A DNA stretch of 64,000 bases from an uncultured Alphaproteobacteria bacterium. GTDB lineage: Bacteria > Pseudomonadota > Alphaproteobacteria > HIMB59 > GCA-002718135. The position numbers and the translations under genes were made by a program. The DNA is taken from assembly GCA_902621305.1 (NCBI GenBank), contig CACNLM010000002.1, positions 1-64,000 of the forward strand. Reading direction: 5' to 3'. Of the stretch, positions 9,942 to 18,695 are shown in pieces. How positions within the stretch are numbered: position 1 is the first letter of the stretch; every line of letters begins with the position of its first letter. The notes under the pieces were generated by a model that saw only the letters and a program-made list of their open reading frames with translations, was not told the DNA's origin and searched no databases.

Positions 9942-10550
9942 ATGAAGATAAATTTCTATAGAGGAGATCTGCCAGGAAGTTTTAAAGCTTCTAATATTAT
10001 TGCATTAGATAGCGAAACTATGGGATTAAATCCTAAAAGAGATAAATTATGTTTAGTCCAAATTTCTAATGGTGATGAAGTATGTCATCTAATAAAAATT
10101 GACTTATCTACTAAAAAACCTCTAAATTTAATTAAAATACTTAAAAATAATAAAATTCAAAAAATTTTTCATTATGCTAGGTTTGATGTGGCTGTATTCA
10201 AACACAACTTCAAAATTAATATTAAAAATATTTACTGTACTAAAATTGCATCAAAGTTAGTTAGAACATATACTGATAAACATGGATACAAAGATCTTTG
10301 CAGTGAATTATTAGGAAAATCAATTTCAAAAACAGAACAATCTTCTGATTGGGGTGGAGAATTAAGTAAGGAACAACAGACCTATGCTGCTAACGATGTT
10401 TTATATTTACATAAAATCAAAGATAAACTTGATTTAATGTTATTAAGAGAAAAAAGAAGTAAATTAGCAAAAGCTTGTTTTGATTTTATTCAATACAGAA
10501 CAGATTTAGATATTAATGGTTGGTCAGAGCATGATATATTTAAACATTAA
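9942..10550 (+). CDS. rnd: Ribonuclease D, short single-domain form
   Basis: A 202-residue 3'-5' exoribonuclease of the DEDD superfamily, acting in tRNA and structured-RNA 3' maturation. The acidic motifs are visible: IALDSETMGL (D-x-E) near residue 23, IFHYARFDVAVF (second Asp), and YAANDVLYLHKI (Tyr and the last Asp, the DEDDy form). There is no HRDC domain. This is the short form typical of alphaproteobacteria rather than a truncation, since the reading frame is complete. The stop codon shares its last base with the kdsD start, so rnd leads the kdsD-lpt run. Confidence 0.92.
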   Translation: MKINFYRGDLPGSFKASNIIALDSETMGLNPKRDKLCLVQISNGDEVCHLIKIDLSTKKPLNLIKILKNNKIQKIFHYARFDVAVFKHNFKINIKNIYCTKIASKLVRTYTDKHGYKDLCSELLGKSISKTEQSSDWGGELSKEQQTYAANDVLYLHKIKDKLDLMLLREKRSKLAKACFDFIQYRTDLDINGWSEHDIFKH

Positions 10551-11509
10551 TGAAAAATAATAAAAAAATAATTAATAGTGCAAATAGAACATTAGCACGA
10601 GAACTAAGTAGTATAAAAAATTTAAAATCTACATTTAATTTAAGTTTTTGTAAGGCAGTTAATTTAATTTATAATACTAAAGGAAAAGTTGTAATTACTG
10701 GTGTTGGAAAAAGTGCACACATAGGTAATAAGATGTCAGCAACTTTTACTTCAACAGGTACACCGTCATATTTTGTGCATGCAACTGAAGCAAGTCACGG
10801 TGATTTAGGAAGCATAAAAAAAGATGATTGTGTAATCGCAATCTCTAATTCAGGTGAAACATCTGAACTTAAAAATATTATTCAATTTACTAAAAGATTT
10901 AATATTAAACTAATAAGTATAACCAGTAATTCTAAAAGTATATTACATAAAAATGCTACCATAGGTATTTTATATAAAAAACCAATTGAGGCTTGTCCCT
11001 TAAATTTAGCGCCTACTAGTTCTACTTCTATGTCTATGATTATTGGAGATTCTATTGCTATAGCATTATTGGAATTAAGAGGTTTTAAAAAAACTGAGTT
11101 TAAAAAACTGCATCCCGGTGGAAACCTTGGAAGGGATTTAAAAAACTTGAGTGATATAATGCATGTAAATACAAAATTACCATTAGCAAATTTTAATGAT
11201 AAAATGTCAAAAGCTTTGATAACTATGACAAAGAAAAGTTTTGGTTGTGTCGGTGTAATCAATAAAAAAAATCAGATTGTTGGTATAATTACAGATGGAG
11301 ATTTGAGAAGAAAATTAAATTCAAAATTTTTTGATAAAAAAGCTGAAGATGTTATGACAAAAAACCCAACTTTAGCCAGTAAAGATATGTTAGTAGGAGA
11401 AGCAATAAATTTGATGAATACAAAAAAAATTACAAGTTTATTTATATGTGATAAAAAAAAACCTATAGGAATTGTGCATATTCATGATTTGTTAAGATTG
11501 ACGAGTTAG
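10550..11509 (+). CDS. kdsD: Arabinose-5-phosphate isomerase (KDO synthesis)
   Basis: A 319-residue KpsF/GutQ-family enzyme converting ribulose-5-phosphate to arabinose-5-phosphate, the first step of KDO synthesis for LPS. The N-terminal SIS sugar-isomerase domain shows GKVVITGVGKSAHIGNKMSA, TEASHGDLGSI and ISNSGETSELKN. Two CBS domains fill the C-terminal part (GVINKKNQIVGIITDGDLRR and MNTKKITSLFICDKKKPIGI). It sits directly before the LPS-transport genes. Its stop is TAG at 11507-11509, and the same reading frame stays open beyond it into lptC, an odd junction described under lptC and in the findings. Confidence 0.96.
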   Translation: MKNNKKIINSANRTLARELSSIKNLKSTFNLSFCKAVNLIYNTKGKVVITGVGKSAHIGNKMSATFTSTGTPSYFVHATEASHGDLGSIKKDDCVIAISNSGETSELKNIIQFTKRFNIKLISITSNSKSILHKNATIGILYKKPIEACPLNLAPTSSTSMSMIIGDSIAIALLELRGFKKTEFKKLHPGGNLGRDLKNLSDIMHVNTKLPLANFNDKMSKALITMTKKSFGCVGVINKKNQIVGIITDGDLRRKLNSKFFDKKAEDVMTKNPTLASKDMLVGEAINLMNTKKITSLFICDKKKPIGIVHIHDLLRLTS

Positions 11510-11962
11510 TTTGAATTTTTTTTTGTATATAAACAGAAGATTAATAATTTTTTTTCATTAATTCTAATATTATTATTTATAGGCGTAATTCTAAACAAGC
11601 AATTGAATTTTAATAACATAGAAGTTACAGAAGATTATGGAAAACAATCCTCTAAAGCAGATATTTATGAGCCAAAATTTGCAATAAATAATAATACAAA
11701 AAAAATATATGTAACTGCAAAAGAAGGTAATTTTTTGAATAAGGATGAAATTCTTTTAAATGAAAATGTACGATTTGAATCAAATGATTTCAGTATTGAA
11801 ACTGAGAACGTAATATTTGATAGAAATAAACAAACTGCAAAAAGTAAAACCAGATCTTTATTTAAATCAAAAAATACAACAATTTCTTCAAATGGCTTTA
11901 ATATATATGATAACGGAAATAAAATTACTTTTTATGGTAATTCAATAATTATTTTAAAATGA
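11510..11962 (+). CDS. lptC: LPS export protein LptC, start codon unresolved
   Basis: LptC is the bitopic inner-membrane protein that passes LPS from the LptBFG transporter to LptA. The frame given is the open stretch after the kdsD TAG. It encodes a membrane anchor (FFSLILILLFIGVILN, about 11549-11596), then a beta-jellyroll periplasmic domain with VTEDYGKQSSKADIYEPKF and IYVTAKEGNFLNKDE, as expected for LptC. The first ATG/GTG/TTG in this frame is the TTG at 11603, after the anchor, so that start would remove the membrane segment. A TTG at 11511 would give the right N-terminus if the T9 run at 11516-11524 carried one more T. An ATT at 11540 is another option. Identity is firm from position between kdsD and lptA; the start is not. 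Confidence 0.8.
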   Translation, partial: FEFFFVYKQKINNFFSLILILLFIGVILNKQLNFNNIEVTEDYGKQSSKADIYEPKFAINNNTKKIYVTAKEGNFLNKDEILLNENVRFESNDFSIETENVIFDRNKQTAKSKTRSLFKSKNTTISSNGFNIYDNGNKITFYGNSIIILK

Positions 11963-12720
11963 AATTTTTAATAAAATTAATAATTTTATTTTTATTTACG
12001 ACAAACTTAATTTCAAGAGAAATAGGTGAGACTGAAATTACTACAGAAGATGGAATTGAAGTCTATCAAGATCAAAAATATTATTTATTAAAAAAAAATG
12101 TAAAAATTGATTCTGATAATTTTAATTTAAATGCAGATAATGTAAAAATAATTTTTGATAAAAATTTATATGACATAATAGAATTAGATGCGTCCGGTAA
12201 TGTAGTATTTGATTCATCAGTTTATAATGTTAGAGGAAGTGGTGAATTCTTAAACTTTAAAATTAAGTTTGAGGAATTGACAATAACTGGTTTTAAATCT
12301 GAACTATTTACTGATGATTTTGAAATGTATTCTGATGGATCAATTAAAATAGGAAATATAAATGGAAATTTCATTATAAAAGGTGCAAATTCATCATTGG
12401 TAAATGAAAGTATATTTATAAAAGCAGAATTTATAGATGGTTTTTTTGATACAATTGATGGGCAAAAACAAATATCATCACTTATTGTAGAAGATAAACA
12501 TATATCTTATGTTAAAAATACTAGCTCTGAAATGTATGCGAAAAAAATTAATTTCGATAACTCATCTTCGCTGATAGAACTTAAAGAAAATGTTACGATT
12601 ATTAGGGGTGGAGAAAAAATAACAGGAGATTATGGGACACTTGATACTAAAAATAATTCATATAAAATAAAATCAGATGCAAAGACTAAGGTAAAGGCAA
12701 TAATTCAAAATAATGAGTAA
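11959..12720 (+). CDS. lptA: LPS transport periplasmic protein LptA
   Basis: A 253-residue periplasmic OstA-like protein, the bridge that carries LPS across the periplasm. A signal peptide is clear: MKFLIKLIILFLFTTNLIS, with cleavage plausible after LIS. The rest is beta-rich and made of repeated short strands typical of the OstA jellyroll, for example YYLLKKNVKIDSDNFNLNAD early and IELKENVTIIRGGEKITGD near the C-terminus. It is longer than the roughly 180-residue E. coli LptA, so it may contain a second OstA unit. The start overlaps the lptC stop by four bases and the end overlaps lptB by eight. Confidence 0.88.
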   Translation: MKFLIKLIILFLFTTNLISREIGETEITTEDGIEVYQDQKYYLLKKNVKIDSDNFNLNADNVKIIFDKNLYDIIELDASGNVVFDSSVYNVRGSGEFLNFKIKFEELTITGFKSELFTDDFEMYSDGSIKIGNINGNFIIKGANSSLVNESIFIKAEFIDGFFDTIDGQKQISSLIVEDKHISYVKNTSSEMYAKKINFDNSSSLIELKENVTIIRGGEKITGDYGTLDTKNNSYKIKSDAKTKVKAIIQNNE

Positions 12721-13456
12721 ATTTAAAATTTTAGATGATGGACTGTTTATAAATAAAATTTCAAAAACTTATGGAAATAAAAAAGTAGTTAGAGATGTAT
12801 CTATTTCTATAAAAAGAAATGAGATAGTTGGTTTATTAGGTCCAAATGGTGCTGGAAAAACCACATCATTCTATATTATTGTTGGGCTTGTAAAGCCTGA
12901 TACAGGATCTATTGTCCTAGATAAGCTTGATGTATCAAACTTACCAATATATCTTAGAGGAAAGCTTGGAATTAGCTATCTACCACAAGAAGCGTCAATT
13001 TTTAGAGGAATGAATGTTGAAGATAATTTGCTATCAATTATCGAAATTAAAGAAAAAGATAAAAATAAACAGGATATAATTTTACAAAATCTTTTGAACG
13101 AATTTGATATAAATCATGTTAGAAAATCAAAATCTGTAGTTTTATCAGGTGGAGAAAGAAGAAGGTTAGAAATCGCCAGAACACTTGCAACAAATCCAAA
13201 ATATTTGTTACTCGATGAGCCATTAACAGGTATTGATCCAGTTTCAATTGAAGAAATAAAAATTATTATTAAAAAATTGAAAGAAAAAAATATTGGCATT
13301 TTAATTACTGATCATAATGTAAGAGAAACTTTGAAAATAGTAGATAAAGTTTATATTGTAAATGAAGGAGCTATATATTACGAGGGTGATCCTTTGTCGG
13401 CTGTAAATGATGAAAAAATAAAAAAATTCTATTTGGGATCAAATTTCCAACTTTAA
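12713..13456 (+). CDS. lptB: LPS export ABC ATPase LptB
   Basis: A 247-residue ATPase that powers LptFG extraction of LPS from the inner membrane. Walker A is GLLGPNGAGKTTSFYI, the signature is VLSGGERRRLEIAR, Walker B is YLLLDEPLTGIDP and the switch His is in LITDHNVRET. The GERRR signature and the DHNVRETL segment are characteristic of LptB. In many proteobacteria rpoN and hpf follow lptB; here aroA follows directly after one base, so those genes are absent at this locus. Confidence 0.97.
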   Translation: MSKFKILDDGLFINKISKTYGNKKVVRDVSISIKRNEIVGLLGPNGAGKTTSFYIIVGLVKPDTGSIVLDKLDVSNLPIYLRGKLGISYLPQEASIFRGMNVEDNLLSIIEIKEKDKNKQDIILQNLLNEFDINHVRKSKSVVLSGGERRRLEIARTLATNPKYLLLDEPLTGIDPVSIEEIKIIIKKLKEKNIGILITDHNVRETLKIVDKVYIVNEGAIYYEGDPLSAVNDEKIKKFYLGSNFQL

Positions 13457-13457
13457 A

Positions 13458-14756
13458 ATGATAAGTAACCCTATAAATCAAGGGATTAATGGAAGTCCTA
13501 ATATACCTGGTGATAAATCAATATCTCACAGATCTATAATAATTCCATCAATATCAAATGGAATTTGTGAAATAGATAATATTCTCAAATCCGAAGATGT
13601 GAACCATACTCTAGATGCATTTAAAAATATGGGAGTGAAAATTGTTGAAGATAAAAGTAAAATAATTATTTTTGGAAATGGTTTAAATTCATTAAAAAAA
13701 CCAATAAATAATATCTATTTAGGTAATTCTGGGACAAGTGCAAGATTGTTAACGGGTCTTTTGTCATCACAAAATTTTCAGACAGTTTTAACAGGCGATG
13801 AGTCTCTACAAAAGAGACCAATGGGAAGAATAGCTAATCCATTAATTGAAATGAATGCAAAAGTTGAAACAAATGATGGTACTTTACCAATTAAAATCAA
13901 TCCTAGTAGATTAAACCCGGGTAATATAGATTTAAAAATTCCATCAGCACAAATCAAATCTGGATTATTATTGGCAGGTTTAAATATTGATGGTGAAACT
14001 AAAATAGTAGAAAACAAAATAACAAGAGATCATACAGAAATAATGTTAGAAGCATTTGGTGCAGAAATTGAAGTTAACAACTTAAGTAATAAAAAGTTAA
14101 TAAAGATTACTGGTAAAAAAGAATTAGTTTCTAAAAATATACTTGTACCCAATGATCTTTCAAGTAGCGCTTTTTTTATAATTTGTGCACTAATAAATAA
14201 TAATTCTCATATTATATTAAAAAATATAAATAATAACCCAACAAGAAATGGATTAATTTTGGCACTAAAAAAAATGGGCGCTAAAATTTCTATATTGAAT
14301 GAAAGGTTAAATAACAAAGAGATTATTTGTGACATTGAGGTATTTAGTTCAGAATTAAGAGGCTGTGAATTAGGTTCAGATATTGCTGATTTGATGATAG
14401 ATGAATATCCAATACTCGCAATTGCAGCTTCATTTGCTAATTCGCCTAGTGTTTTTCGAGGACTTAAGGAATTGAAAATTAAAGAAAGTGATAGATTAAA
14501 CTTAATATTAGTAAACTTACAAAATTGTGGGATTAGTTGCAAGGTGGTTGGTGATGATCTTTTTATTTATCCATCATCTAATTATGAAATAAAAAATAAT
14601 GTTATTAGAACTGATTATGATCATAGAATTGCAATGGCATTTTGTATTATGGGAACCAAATTAGGACCATTAGAAATAAAAGACTCAGAATCTATTGATA
14701 CTAGCTTTCCGACATTTAAAAAAGAGTTAAATAGTTTAGGTGGAAATATTTCTTGA
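13458..14756 (+). CDS. aroA: 3-phosphoshikimate 1-carboxyvinyltransferase (EPSP synthase), class II
   Basis: A 432-residue EPSP synthase joining PEP to shikimate-3-phosphate, the sixth step to chorismate. The motifs are PGDKSISHRS, GNSGTSARLLTG, QKRPMGRI, SAQIKSGLLLAG, RDHTEIMLEAFG, NPTRNG and DYDHRIAMAF. GDKS, SAQxK, RxHxE and NxTR together fit the class II (CP4-like) signature. The position that is Ala in the CP4 enzyme is Gly here (NSGT). The gene is followed immediately by cmk, whose TTG start overlaps the aroA TGA, a common alphaproteobacterial pairing. Confidence 0.96.
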   Translation: MISNPINQGINGSPNIPGDKSISHRSIIIPSISNGICEIDNILKSEDVNHTLDAFKNMGVKIVEDKSKIIIFGNGLNSLKKPINNIYLGNSGTSARLLTGLLSSQNFQTVLTGDESLQKRPMGRIANPLIEMNAKVETNDGTLPIKINPSRLNPGNIDLKIPSAQIKSGLLLAGLNIDGETKIVENKITRDHTEIMLEAFGAEIEVNNLSNKKLIKITGKKELVSKNILVPNDLSSSAFFIICALINNNSHIILKNINNNPTRNGLILALKKMGAKISILNERLNNKEIICDIEVFSSELRGCELGSDIADLMIDEYPILAIAASFANSPSVFRGLKELKIKESDRLNLILVNLQNCGISCKVVGDDLFIYPSSNYEIKNNVIRTDYDHRIAMAFCIMGTKLGPLEIKDSESIDTSFPTFKKELNSLGGNIS

Positions 14757-15388
14757 AAAACTTTATAGTTACTATTGATGGTCCAGCAGCTTCAGGTAAA
14801 GAAAAAATATCGAGGTATATTAGTAAAAAATGGAAACTAAAACATTTAGACTCAGGAACTTTATATAGAAGAATCGCTCTAATTTTCTTAAATGAAAATA
14901 TAGACATAAATGACATTAAGCAAATTAAAAAAAAAATATCTAAAATAAAAAAAATTTCTTATCGAAAAAGTAAAAAAATAAGAACTCAAGAAATTAGTAA
15001 GCTTGCTTCTAAAATAGCGGTGCACAATTGCGTTAGAAATTTTGTTAATCAATTACAATATGATTTTGTAGAAAAAAATAAAAAAAACACTGGATTTGTT
15101 ATTGATGGTAGAGATATAGGATCAGTTGTTTTCAAAAATGCTAATTTAAAACTATATATTGATGTAAATGCAGATATTAGGGCAAAAAGAAGATATAAAC
15201 AGTTGATTGATAGTTCTGAAAAGTCTATATACCGAAAAATTTTGAAGGATATAAAGTTGAGAGATAAAAAAGATAAAATGAGAAAAAATTCTCCATTAGT
15301 GATTCCAGCTAATTCCTATATAATTGATAATAATGATTCATTTATAAAGACTATTAAACAGATAAATAAGATATTTAATAATATATAA
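14753..15388 (+). CDS. cmk: Cytidylate kinase with altered P-loop
   Basis: A 211-residue CMP/dCMP kinase that supplies CDP and dCDP. The TTG start at 14753 overlaps the aroA stop; no better start is available. The substrate-binding motifs are intact: LDSGTLYRR, VIDGRDIGSVVF, ANLKLYID and SPLVIPANSYIID. The P-loop is unusual: residues 10-18 read GPAASGKEK where the family has GPxxSGKGT, so the usual Gly-Thr after the catalytic Lys is Glu-Lys. Placement between aroA and rpsA is the standard one. The family call is firm; whether activity is normal is uncertain because of the substitution. Confidence 0.92.
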   Translation: MKNFIVTIDGPAASGKEKISRYISKKWKLKHLDSGTLYRRIALIFLNENIDINDIKQIKKKISKIKKISYRKSKKIRTQEISKLASKIAVHNCVRNFVNQLQYDFVEKNKKNTGFVIDGRDIGSVVFKNANLKLYIDVNADIRAKRRYKQLIDSSEKSIYRKILKDIKLRDKKDKMRKNSPLVIPANSYIIDNNDSFIKTIKQINKIFNNI

Positions 15389-15389
15389 T

Positions 15390-17090
15390 ATGAATCAACA
15401 AACAAATAACAAAATATCAAACACAGAATACGATACATTGATATCACAATCATTAAAAAATTCTTCTGCTAAAGAAAAAACTATTACATCAGGAAAAGTA
15501 ATATCTATCGAGAATGATATTGTTACAATTGACGTAGGATTAAAAAGTGAAGGTAGAATTCCTCTAAGTGAATTTTCAAGACCAGGTCAAATATCTGAAA
15601 TCCAAGTAGGTGATGAAACAGAAGTATTCATTGAAAACGTTGACAGTAAAAATGGTGAAACACTGCTATCTAGAGAAAAAGCAGTTAAACAAAAAGCTTG
15701 GCACAACCTACAATTAAGTTTTAATGAAAATAAAATTGTTACTGGAACCCCATTTAATAGAGTCAAGGGTGGAATGAGTGTTGACCTAGATGGTGTTGTG
15801 GCATTCTTGCCAGGCAGTCAAATAGAAACTAGACAAATTATTAAAGACACTAAAGAGCTTTTAAATAAACCTTTAGAATTGATGATACTAAAAATGGATA
15901 AATTTAGAGGCAACATTGTTGTTTCAAGAAAAGCAATAACAGAAAATGAACTTAAAGAACAAAGATCAGAACTTTTAAAAAATATAAAGGAAGGATCTGT
16001 TATAGAAGGTAAAGTAAAAAATATTACAGATTATGGCGCATTTATAGATTTGGGAGGTATAGATGGCTTAGTTCATGTTACTGACATTTCTTGGACAAAA
16101 ATTAATAACCCATCTGAAGTATTAGAATTAAATTCTTCAATAAAGGTAAAAGTTTTAAAATTTGATGAAGAGTTGGCTAGGTTAAGCTTAGGAATTAAAC
16201 AATTAAAAGAAAATCCTTGGGATAGAGTTAAAGAAGTTATTAAAATTAACGAAAAGACTTTGGCGAAAGTAATTTCAATGAACGATAATAATGTTCATTT
16301 AGTTATCAATGATAATTATGATGGTGTAATTGCATCTAACGAATTAAGTTGGCTAAAAAAACCACCACACCCTTCAAAAATTGTTAATATTAATGATAAA
16401 ATTGAAATACTTATTTTAGAAATAGATGAGGATAAAAAAAGAATTAATTGTAGCCTTAAACAATTAAAAGAAAACCCATGGAAAAGACTTACAGAAAAAT
16501 TTAATATTAATGATACCTTTGAAACAGAAATTGTAAACATAGTCGATTTTGGAATATTTGTTAAAGTACTTGATGAGATAGATGGTATGGTACACATATC
16601 AGATTTAAGTTGGGATGAGAAAGAATGTGAAAATATTATTAAAAGTCTTAAAAAAGGTGAAAAAATTGAAGTAAAAATATTAGATATTAATGCTGATAAA
16701 GAAAGAATAAGCTTAGGTATTAAACACTTAAAAAATGATCCAGTACAAGAATATATTGGAATTAATCCATTAAAATCAAAAGTTACCGGAAAAATAATTG
16801 AGATTGATGAAAAAGGTCTCAAAGTTGAACTGGATAAAGAAAAACAAATATTTGGTTTTATCAAGAAATCCAATCTATCAATTGATAAGAATGAAAATAA
16901 AACTGAACGTTTTGCATTAGAAGAAAATATTGACTCAGTTATTACCTCTGTCGATAATAAGACGCGAACTTTGAATTTATCTATAAAAGAACTTGAAATT
17001 CAAGATGAAAAAGAAGCTCTATCTAAATATGGCTCTAGCGCGTCAGGGGCATCATTAGGAGATATATTAGGTTCTGTTTTAAAAAAATAG
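15390..17090 (+). CDS. rpsA: 30S ribosomal protein S1
   Basis: A 566-residue S1 protein that helps the 30S subunit bind and unfold mRNA leaders. It consists of six S1 OB-fold repeats. Typical repeat cores are GKVKNITDYGAFIDLGGIDG, near residue 207, and EIVNIVDFGIFVKVLDEIDG, near residue 385, each followed by VHxxDxSW and the repeat spacer LKENPW. Length is normal for proteobacterial S1. Weak use of Shine-Dalgarno sites by many genes in this window fits a genome that relies on S1 (inference). It starts one base after cmk, and ihfB follows after 5 bp. Confidence 0.98.
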   Translation: MNQQTNNKISNTEYDTLISQSLKNSSAKEKTITSGKVISIENDIVTIDVGLKSEGRIPLSEFSRPGQISEIQVGDETEVFIENVDSKNGETLLSREKAVKQKAWHNLQLSFNENKIVTGTPFNRVKGGMSVDLDGVVAFLPGSQIETRQIIKDTKELLNKPLELMILKMDKFRGNIVVSRKAITENELKEQRSELLKNIKEGSVIEGKVKNITDYGAFIDLGGIDGLVHVTDISWTKINNPSEVLELNSSIKVKVLKFDEELARLSLGIKQLKENPWDRVKEVIKINEKTLAKVISMNDNNVHLVINDNYDGVIASNELSWLKKPPHPSKIVNINDKIEILILEIDEDKKRINCSLKQLKENPWKRLTEKFNINDTFETEIVNIVDFGIFVKVLDEIDGMVHISDLSWDEKECENIIKSLKKGEKIEVKILDINADKERISLGIKHLKNDPVQEYIGINPLKSKVTGKIIEIDEKGLKVELDKEKQIFGFIKKSNLSIDKNENKTERFALEENIDSVITSVDNKTRTLNLSIKELEIQDEKEALSKYGSSASGASLGDILGSVLKK

Positions 17091-17095
17091 AATTA

Positions 17096-17392
17096 ATGCT
17101 TAGATCTGAAATCCTACAAAAATTACATAAAAAACATAAAAATCTAAGCGAAGAGGATATAGAACTACTTTTTAATATTTTTATAAAGAAAATATCATCT
17201 TCATTAAAAAAAGGAAAAAATATTGAGATTAGGGGATTTGGTACTTTTAGTAGAAAAATAAATAAAGAAAAAGTTGTAAGAAATCCAAAAACTAATGAAA
17301 GATTATTGAAAAAGCAGAGCTATAAGTTACATTTCAAAATTGGAAAAATCTTACACAATAAAATAAATACTTCTGAAAAAAATGTCGTCTAA
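17096..17392 (+). CDS. ihfB: Integration host factor beta subunit
   Basis: A 98-residue DNA-bending protein of the HU/IHF family, forming IHF with IhfA to shape promoters and the origin. Landmarks are the start MLRSEILQKL, the core IEIRGFGTFSRKI and the DNA-intercalating arm RNPKTNERLLKK followed by LHFKIGKILHNKIN. Position after rpsA supports IhfB rather than HU. Many alphaproteobacteria have small genes such as sppA and lapA around this point; here pyrF starts inside the ihfB 3' end with an 11 bp overlap. Confidence 0.93.
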   Translation: MLRSEILQKLHKKHKNLSEEDIELLFNIFIKKISSSLKKGKNIEIRGFGTFSRKINKEKVVRNPKTNERLLKKQSYKLHFKIGKILHNKINTSEKNVV

Positions 17393-18065
17393 AAAAATTA
17401 TTGTTGCATTAGATGGAAATAATTTAAATAAAATTTTAAAGTTGACCAAGAAACTTAAGGATGAAGCTTTTGCTTTTAAAATCGGTTATGAGTTTTTTTT
17501 TAATTTTGGTCTATTAGGCTACAAGAAAATTTATTCTGTAAGTCCTAAAATATTTTTAGACTTAAAACTACATGATATACCTAATACAGTTAAAAATGGT
17601 CATATTGCTATAAACAAATTAAAACCAATATTTTCAACTATTCATATTTCGGGTGGAGATGAAATGATGAAATCTGTAAATATAAGTAAGGCATTTACCA
17701 AGGTTTTAGGTGTATCAATATTGACCAGTCTAGATGTTGAACAAACAAAGAAATATTACAATAAAAAAAATATATCTTTATTAGTAAAAAAATTTGCAAA
17801 TTATGCAAAAAAAAATGGGTTGGATGGCATTGTATGTAGTCCGCGTGAAATAAAATTTATTAGAGAGGAAGTTGGAAAAGATTTCATAATCGTAACACCT
17901 GGTATTAGAATTGATGATAAAATAAAAAGTGATGATCAAAAAAGAATAGAGACTCCAAAAAAAGCAATTGATTTAGGAGCAAATTTTCTAGTGATAGGAA
18001 GACCAATAACTGAGTCAAATGATCCATTAAAAGTTTTAAAAAAAATTAATAAAGCGTTATCTTAA
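17382..18065 (+). CDS. pyrF: Orotidine 5'-phosphate decarboxylase
   Basis: A 227-residue TIM-barrel enzyme for the last step of UMP synthesis. The catalytic Asp-Lys-Asp array is visible in FLDLKLHDIPNTV (Lys near residue 60). Other landmarks are VALDGNNLNKIL at the start, DGIVCSPREIKFIRE, VTPGIRI and FLVIGRPITESNDPL for phosphate binding. Length is normal. It overlaps ihfB upstream and is followed by trpF with no gap, so pyrimidine and tryptophan genes share a transcript here. Confidence 0.96.
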   Translation: MSSKKIIVALDGNNLNKILKLTKKLKDEAFAFKIGYEFFFNFGLLGYKKIYSVSPKIFLDLKLHDIPNTVKNGHIAINKLKPIFSTIHISGGDEMMKSVNISKAFTKVLGVSILTSLDVEQTKKYYNKKNISLLVKKFANYAKKNGLDGIVCSPREIKFIREEVGKDFIIVTPGIRIDDKIKSDDQKRIETPKKAIDLGANFLVIGRPITESNDPLKVLKKINKALS

Positions 18066-18695
18066 ATGATTATTAAAATTTGTGGAATACAAAATAAAGA
18101 TACACTTTTTTGCTGCGAAAAAAACAAAGTAAATTTTTTTGGTATGATTTTTTATAAACAAAGCCCAAGAAATATATCATTTGAAAATGCAACTATATTA
18201 CAAAAAATATCTGAAGACTTAAACATTAATGGTGTAGGTGTTTTTGTTAATAAGGATATTGATGAATTGAAAGAAATTATAAATAATTTAAAATTAAAAT
18301 TTATACAATTACATGGCACAGAAGATGAACATTACATTAAAACTATAAAAAAAATGGATGTAAAAATAATCAAATCGGTTTCAATAAGTAATAAAGATGA
18401 CCTAAAAAAAATAGATAAATACAAAAGTGTTGATTATTTTTTGTTTGATTACAAACCTTTAAAAGGTGATTTACCTGGGGGAAATTCTAAGAGTTTTGAT
18501 TGGAATATATTAAAGAATCTAGAAACCAAAAAACAATGGTTTTTGTCTGGAGGTATTAATACAAATAATATCAAGCAAATAATTGATGATATAAATCCAT
18601 TTGGAGTAGATTTATCATCTGGTGTTGAAAAAGAGCTTGGCATTAAAGATAATCACATTATAAATAATTTTATTGGAAAATTAAAAAATGCTTAA
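18066..18695 (+). CDS. trpF: Phosphoribosylanthranilate isomerase
   Basis: A 209-residue TIM-barrel isomerase for the third step of tryptophan synthesis. The catalytic Cys is in [12 protein letters not shown] (residue 7) and the general acid Asp is in YFLFDYKP. Other markers are [22 protein letters not shown] and [16 protein letters not shown], the typical phosphate-binding end. It abuts pyrF and overlaps trpB by 8 bp. The trpF-trpB-trpA order is standard for alphaproteobacteria, with trpE, trpG, trpD and trpC elsewhere. Confidence 0.96.
   Translation: MIIKICGIQNKDTLFCCEKNKVNFFGMIFYKQSPRNISFENATILQKISEDLNINGVGVFVNKDIDELKEIINNLKLKFIQLHGTEDEHYIKTIKKMDVKIIKSVSISNKDDLKKIDKYKSVDYFLFDYKPLKGDLPGGNSKSFDWNILKNLETKKQWFLSGGINTNNIKQIIDDINPFGVDLSSGVEKELGIKDNHIINNFIGKLKNA

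Noticed and set aside
9942..10550. Truncated RNase D, because the HRDC domain is absent
   Set aside because: The exonuclease motifs are complete and the single-domain form is the normal one in many alphaproteobacteria.
16316..16873. A 185-codon minus-strand open frame inside rpsA
   Set aside because: The translation is Ile/Leu/Phe/Ser-rich, as expected from the antisense of an AT-rich Lys/Glu-coding gene, and rpsA is intact across it.
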